Of a stretch of DNA of 9,829 bases, positions 6,767-9,829 are shown in pieces. How positions within the stretch are numbered: position 1 is the stretch's first letter; each line of letters opens with the position of its first letter. Source of the stretch: Candidatus Omnitrophota bacterium (lineage in GTDB: Bacteria; Omnitrophota; Gorgyraeia; Zapsychrales; Zapsychraceae); the NCBI GenBank assembly GCA_020430005.1, contig JAGQKQ010000054.1, positions 1-9,829 on the forward strand, in the 5' to 3' direction. The notes under the pieces were generated by a model that saw nothing but the letters and a program-made list of their open reading frames with translations, did not search any database and was not told the DNA's origin. Made by a program: the position numbers and the translations under genes.

Positions 6767-8062
6767 TTACACAGCTTTTAGAGCTTCCACAACTCTTTCC
6801 ATATCCTGTTCCGTCATGGAAACATAAACGGGAAGAATCATGGCTTGCGCGCGCATCTGTTCCGAATAAGGCAAAGACCATTGTTGCGGCCGGTAGGGCG
6901 GCTCTTTATGCGCGTTCATAATTCCCAGGCGCGTGAGAATGCCTTTGTCGCGCAATTTTTGCATAATCTGATTTCGGCTAAATGGCGCGTTATCCAAAAT
7001 TTCCACACAAAAACTTTGCCAGTTGGACGACGCGTTTTCAGGTTCTTCAGGTAAACGCAGCCACCCAATATCTTTAAGCTGTTCCTGATAATACCGGGCG
7101 ATGGCACGGCGTTTTTCTAAGACACCGGGAAGATTTTTCAACTGGATCAAGCCCACCGCCGCCTGAATATCCGTCATCCGGTAATTAAATCCGACAACCG
7201 GATATTCCTCAATAATAACCTCTTTGGATTGATGACGCTGAATATCAGAAACACTCATACCCTGATGCCGTAAAAGCCGGAGTGTCGCATCGTATTGTTC
7301 ATTGTTCGTGGTAATCATACCACCTTCTCCGGTGGTTAAAACTTTTAACGGATGAAAAGAAAAACATGCCAAATCTCCGTGGGGCCGGCCGATCATTTCA
7401 ACCGTTTCACCATCTGGAGAATACGCACTGCCAATCGCACAAGCCGCGTCTTCAATAACAGGAATTTTATATTGTTTTGCCAAATTGACAATCTCCGATA
7501 ACGCGCACGGCATTCCCATTTGATGCACAACCATAATGGCCGCGACTCTTCCCCACTTTACTTTATTTTTGTCCAGAAAACTTAACGGCGACGGATCATG
7601 ACACAAACGATCAACATGTTTATAAAATAATTCTCCCGACCGTTTTTCACAATCATTTTGCAGTACACGCTGTAGATCTTCAACGGAGATATTATAACTT
7701 TTCGGATCGATATCAACAAAAACCGGTTCGGCGAGACAATAACGGATAGTATTCGCCGTGGTAATAAAAGAATGACTGACGGTAATGACAATCTCTCCCG
7801 GTTGGACTCCGGCGGCCAAAAGGGCCAAATGAATAGCGGTTGTACAATTTGAAGCGGCAATCGCGTATGGGGCTCCGGTAAACCGGGCAAAGGCCTCCTC
7901 AAATTCTTTGACCTTAGGCCCCTGCGTGACCCAGCCCGATGTGATAATCTCTTCAACGGCCTTTACTTCTTCCGAAGACAAATTCGGCTTAGCTGAAGGA
8001 ATTATTGAAAGTTGTTTGCCGCCTGCGGCCGGCTGCTGATTTTTAAAAGCGTTCTGTGGCAT
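6767..8062 (-). CDS. DegT/DnrJ/EryC1/StrS-family sugar aminotransferase
   Basis: This 431-residue PLP-dependent aminotransferase of the sugar-nucleotide group would convert a keto sugar to an amino sugar, usually with glutamate as donor. The family features in order are PSAKPNLSSEEV (22-33), GWVTQGPKVKEFE (43-55), SNCTTAIHLAL (71-81), SHSFITTANT (96-105), the cofactor Asp in EDAACAIGS (204-212, Asp205), and the Schiff-base lysine in FSFHPLKVLTTGEGG (Lys240), followed by VGFNYRMTDIQAA. It is longer than the usual 370-400 residues: an insertion of about 30 residues (roughly 136-168) precedes VAAIMVVHQMGMP. It also has about 20 extra residues at the N-terminus. An in-frame TGA two codons upstream rules out a longer form. 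The formyltransferase gene follows after 8 nt, pointing to amination followed by formylation of the same amine. It is recognisable to family but not to substrate. Confidence 0.93.
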   Translation of the reverse strand: MPQNAFKNQQPAAGGKQLSIIPSAKPNLSSEEVKAVEEIITSGWVTQGPKVKEFEEAFARFTGAPYAIAASNCTTAIHLALLAAGVQPGEIVITVSHSFITTANTIRYCLAEPVFVDIDPKSYNISVEDLQRVLQNDCEKRSGELFYKHVDRLCHDPSPLSFLDKNKVKWGRVAAIMVVHQMGMPCALSEIVNLAKQYKIPVIEDAACAIGSAYSPDGETVEMIGRPHGDLACFSFHPLKVLTTGEGGMITTNNEQYDATLRLLRHQGMSVSDIQRHQSKEVIIEEYPVVGFNYRMTDIQAAVGLIQLKNLPGVLEKRRAIARYYQEQLKDIGWLRLPEEPENASSNWQSFCVEILDNAPFSRNQIMQKLRDKGILTRLGIMNAHKEPPYRPQQWSLPYSEQMRAQAMILPVYVSMTEQDMERVVEALKAV

Positions 8063-8086
8063 GCGTCATGTAATAGATGTTTTTTC

Positions 8087-8114
8087 GTCTTTCTTCCCTC
8101 TTCCATCTTCTTTC
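8087..8114. repeat. Period-7 polypurine/polypyrimidine array
   Basis: Four heptamers run GTCTTTC (8087-8093), TTCCCTC (8094-8100), TTCCATC (8101-8107) and TTCTTTC (8108-8114). On the minus (coding) strand they read GAAAGAA, GATGGAA, GAGGGAA and GAAAGAC, i.e. units of the form GANNGAA. The array fills much of the 58-nt gap between the SDR gene and the aminotransferase gene. It is purine-rich in the mRNA but ends 24 nt before the ATG at 8062, so it is too far to act as a normal ribosome binding site. Confidence 0.55.
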
Positions 8115-8120
8115 TATTTT

Positions 8121-9104
8121 TTAGCGGCTGGCGACAGCTTCTTCGGCATCAAGCCATTTAACAAGACGGGATAACCCTTCTTCCAGGTCGACCCCGGCTT
8201 CAAAACCAATAAGCTCTTTGGCTTTTGTCACGTCGGCCAGACGACGCATCACTTCTACCTTTTTCCGTTCCTCCGGAACCGGAATATATTGAGGTTTTAA
8301 GTCGGAATTCATCGCTTTTAACAAAGAAAAACACAATTCCTCTAAGGATGTTTCCTTACCTCCGGCAATATTAAAAACCTCGTTACATGTTTGTGATTTT
8401 AAAGCCAAAACAGTTGCCCTGGCAATTTCCTCAATATAAATAAAATCCATGGTCTGTTTGCCGTCGCCATAAATTAAAGGCTGCTTTCCTTCGGCAATTA
8501 AACGATACCACCGGATTAAGACTTCCGTATATTTTCCATGAGTATCCATCCGTGGCCCGTAAATGTTAAAATACCGTAATGCGTTATAATTCAATCCGTA
8601 CATTTGATTAAATGACCGCAGCATAAGTTCGTTCGCCATTTTGGCGGCGCCATAAAGCGTGTAGTTACCATAGGGATGATGTTTTTCTGTCGTCGGGAAA
8701 TCTTCGGCCTGACCGTATACCGACGCAGAGGAAGCAAAAACCAGTTTCTTGATCTGGTTTTCAACGCAGGCTTCCAGAACATTAAAAGTTCCATCATACA
8801 TAACTTCCAACGCGTGACGTGGTTCAGCGGCACAATGCGTTATTCTTAACGCAGCCAGGTGAAAGCAATAATCAATTCCTTTTAGACAATCTGTTACCAA
8901 CTGCCGGTCCCGGATATCCCCTTCCACCAACTCCACTCGTCCCGTTTTAAGAGACGCGTCAATATTTTTCCGCGAACCACGGACAAGATTATCAATAACA
9001 ACGATGCGTTCAGCACCTTCATCCAATAACTGTTCAATCACAAACGACCCGACAAAACCCGCGCCACCTGTTATTAAAATTTTTGAACCCTTTATATCTG
9101 CCAT
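8121..9104 (-). CDS. Extended-SDR nucleotide-sugar epimerase/dehydratase
   Basis: This 327-residue NAD(P)-binding extended short-chain dehydrogenase/reductase acts on nucleotide sugars. The dinucleotide-binding turn is GGAGFVGS (13-20), with Asp38 in VIDNL as expected for NAD(H). GDIRD (62-66), HLAALR (82-87), FASSASVYG (123-131), catalytic Tyr151 and Lys155 in YGAAK, and RYFNIYGPR (177-185) then YGDGKQTMDFIYIEEIA (212-228) complete the pattern. No extra domain or signal peptide is present. The closest families are UDP-glucose/UDP-GlcNAc 4-epimerases and the WbmG/WbpP-like enzymes of O-antigen clusters. I cannot tell 4-epimerase from 4,6-dehydratase with certainty, but Ser in the SSxxxYG stretch favours epimerase. 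The ATG at 9104 has GGAAAGG (minus strand, 9111-9117) 6 nt upstream. It precedes the aminotransferase by 58 nt and follows the Gfo/Idh gene across a 131-nt spacer with an inverted repeat, so it may have its own promoter. Confidence 0.92.
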   Translation of the reverse strand: MADIKGSKILITGGAGFVGSFVIEQLLDEGAERIVVIDNLVRGSRKNIDASLKTGRVELVEGDIRDRQLVTDCLKGIDYCFHLAALRITHCAAEPRHALEVMYDGTFNVLEACVENQIKKLVFASSASVYGQAEDFPTTEKHHPYGNYTLYGAAKMANELMLRSFNQMYGLNYNALRYFNIYGPRMDTHGKYTEVLIRWYRLIAEGKQPLIYGDGKQTMDFIYIEEIARATVLALKSQTCNEVFNIAGGKETSLEELCFSLLKAMNSDLKPQYIPVPEERKKVEVMRRLADVTKAKELIGFEAGVDLEEGLSRLVKWLDAEEAVASR

Positions 9105-9133
9105 GCTTTACCTTTCCACGACATTCGTTAATC

Positions 9134-9215
9134 GGTTACGTAGCTGGAAACGAAAAACGCAATACGGATAACGTCACGCCCCCCAAGAACGACCGACCTT
9201 TCGAGCCACGTAACC
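9134..9215. repeat. Imperfect 17-bp inverted repeat in the spacer before the SDR gene
   Basis: GGTTACGTAGCTGGAAA (9134-9150) pairs with 9199-9215 (reverse complement GGTTACGTGGCTCGAAA) at 15 of 17 positions, with 48 nt between the arms. It lies in the 131-nt spacer between the Gfo/Idh gene and the SDR gene and ends 29 nt before the SDR start codon. No poly-T follows on the minus strand, so it is not an obvious intrinsic terminator. It could be an RNA structure, a regulatory element or a decayed mobile repeat. Confidence 0.55.
9150..9177. repeat. Period-7 ACG-headed array inside the inverted repeat
   Basis: Four consecutive heptamers begin with ACG: ACGAAAA (9150-9156), ACGCAAT (9157-9163), ACGGATA (9164-9170) and ACGTCAC (9171-9177). 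Positions 4-7 are mostly A-rich and variable. The array lies between the two arms of the 9134-9215 inverted repeat, mirroring the arrangement at 1380-1510, where period-7 blocks also lie between inverted-repeat arms. Confidence 0.5.
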
Positions 9216-9235
9216 CCTCCACGAAATCCTGTTGA

Positions 9236-9829
9236 TTAGATTGCCGAAATAGGTTCTTGTTCGTTTACCTTTACCATCGCACCATTATTTTTAAGTGACT
9301 GGTCAGTCATTTCAAGCAACTGCACAATACGCAAACCAGAGCGTCCGTCATTAATCGGCGTCTTTTTCTTCTCCACACATTCGATAAAATATAACAATTC
9401 TTTCTTTAAGGCTTCGGTTTGTTCAACCCGAGGAGAGTACATATCTCCCGAACGATAATCCACCATCAATTTATACTGCCCTTCTTTTGTGGGCAGAGAG
9501 ACCCCTTTATCATAGATCTTTATTTTCTCGTCGGTCTCCAGATCATCCCATACCAGCATTTTCTTTTCCCCACCGATCAGGGTAGTCCTGACTTTAACAG
9601 GAGAAAGCCAGTTCACGTTGATATGAACTAATAAATTATTATCATAATAAGCTGTAATATAGGCAAGATTAATATGTCCGCGCCCGAAATGATCAACACC
9701 GTGTGCAGATAAAGCAACGGGCTTGGCATCCATTAGATAGTCAATAATAGAAAAATCATGCGGGGCCAAATCCCAGATTACGTTGACATCGTGTTGAAAA
9801 AGGCCTAACGATACCCGGGTCGAATCATA
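9236..9829 (-). CDS. Gfo/Idh/MocA-family sugar oxidoreductase, C-terminal part
   Basis: The frame is open from the window edge at 9829 to a TAA at 9236-9238, giving 197 residues that cover the C-terminal half to two thirds of a Gfo/Idh/MocA oxidoreductase (usually about 330-350 residues). The N-terminal Rossmann domain lies outside. The visible part starts at YDSTRVSLGLFQ, continues HDVNVIWDLAPHDFSIIDYL, a signature of the substrate-side domain with the conserved Asp/His positions, and then gives beta-sheet segments INVNWLSPVKVRTTLIGG and KIKIYDKGV. It ends in the helical INDGRSGLRIVQLLE region. TTG at 9769 could look like a start, but it lies inside the conserved WDLAPHD motif. Members in polysaccharide loci oxidise nucleotide sugars (for example WbpB, with an aminotransferase partner). 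Its place upstream of the SDR, aminotransferase and formyltransferase fits such a role; the substrate is unproven. Confidence 0.88.
   Translation of the reverse strand, partial: YDSTRVSLGLFQHDVNVIWDLAPHDFSIIDYLMDAKPVALSAHGVDHFGRGHINLAYITAYYDNNLLVHINVNWLSPVKVRTTLIGGEKKMLVWDDLETDEKIKIYDKGVSLPTKEGQYKLMVDYRSGDMYSPRVEQTEALKKELLYFIECVEKKKTPINDGRSGLRIVQLLEMTDQSLKNNGAMVKVNEQEPISAI

Noticed and set aside
6759..6881. A longer formyltransferase beginning at the ATG at 6881.
   Set aside because: The 41 added residues are the aminotransferase C-terminal coding region in another frame and look nothing like the family. Homology starts at MKPKILFIGG (6758).
9128..9217. The inverted repeat with GTT- and AAC-containing ends was considered as an integron attC recombination site.
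   Set aside because: The ends are in the order GTT...AAC on both strands, whereas attC has RYYYAAC...GTTRRRY, and the expected spacer bulges are not evident. No integrase or cassette array is present.

Overview
The window is a bacterial chromosomal stretch, AT-leaning by eye. It carries nine protein-coding genes and no rRNA, tRNA, CRISPR array or transposase gene. The content (a periplasmic YceI-type protein, a DsbD-like membrane electron carrier, nucleotide-sugar enzymes and two large polytopic glycosyltransferases) suggests a Gram-negative, diderm bacterium building a surface polysaccharide. The intergenic spacers carry short period-7 repeat arrays and a REP-like inverted repeat. From memory, such spacers are seen in uncultured groups such as Omnitrophota, but this is a weak taxonomic hint and nothing here proves it.

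Layout. (1) 1-1360, minus strand: a CcdA/DsbD-type membrane protein (686-1360) followed 34 nt later by a secreted YceI-family protein (61-651), probably one transcript. (2) 1361-1625: divergent intergenic region with a 131-bp inverted-repeat element and, next to the right-hand gene, a plausible promoter for a leaderless mRNA with an 8-bp palindrome over the -35. (3) 1626-2426, plus strand: a WbmS-like polysaccharide deacetylase whose 3' end overlaps the convergent neighbour by 27 nt. (4) 2400-9829, minus strand: a run of six genes read right to left. They are a Gfo/Idh/MocA oxidoreductase (5' end outside the window), an extended SDR sugar epimerase/dehydratase, a DegT/DnrJ/EryC1/StrS sugar aminotransferase, a sugar N-formyltransferase, and two GT-C type membrane glycosyltransferases. 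The last four are packed with an 8-nt gap, a 28-nt overlap and a 13-nt gap.

How the genes may work together (inference). The oxidoreductase and SDR would prepare a keto-sugar nucleotide, the PLP aminotransferase would aminate it, and the formyltransferase would cap the amine with a formyl group from N10-formyltetrahydrofolate. The two GT-C proteins would transfer lipid-phosphate-linked sugars outside the cytoplasmic membrane. The convergent deacetylase could trim the glycan. The exact sugar cannot be read from this window.

Most unusual signals: four separate intergenic spots carry degenerate 7-bp periodic repeats, each with a different consensus. The formyltransferase has Ala-Ala-His-Asp where the family normally shows Asn-x-His in its catalytic signature. 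The aminotransferase carries an insertion of about 30 residues before the strand leading to its His-Gln-Met-Gly motif.
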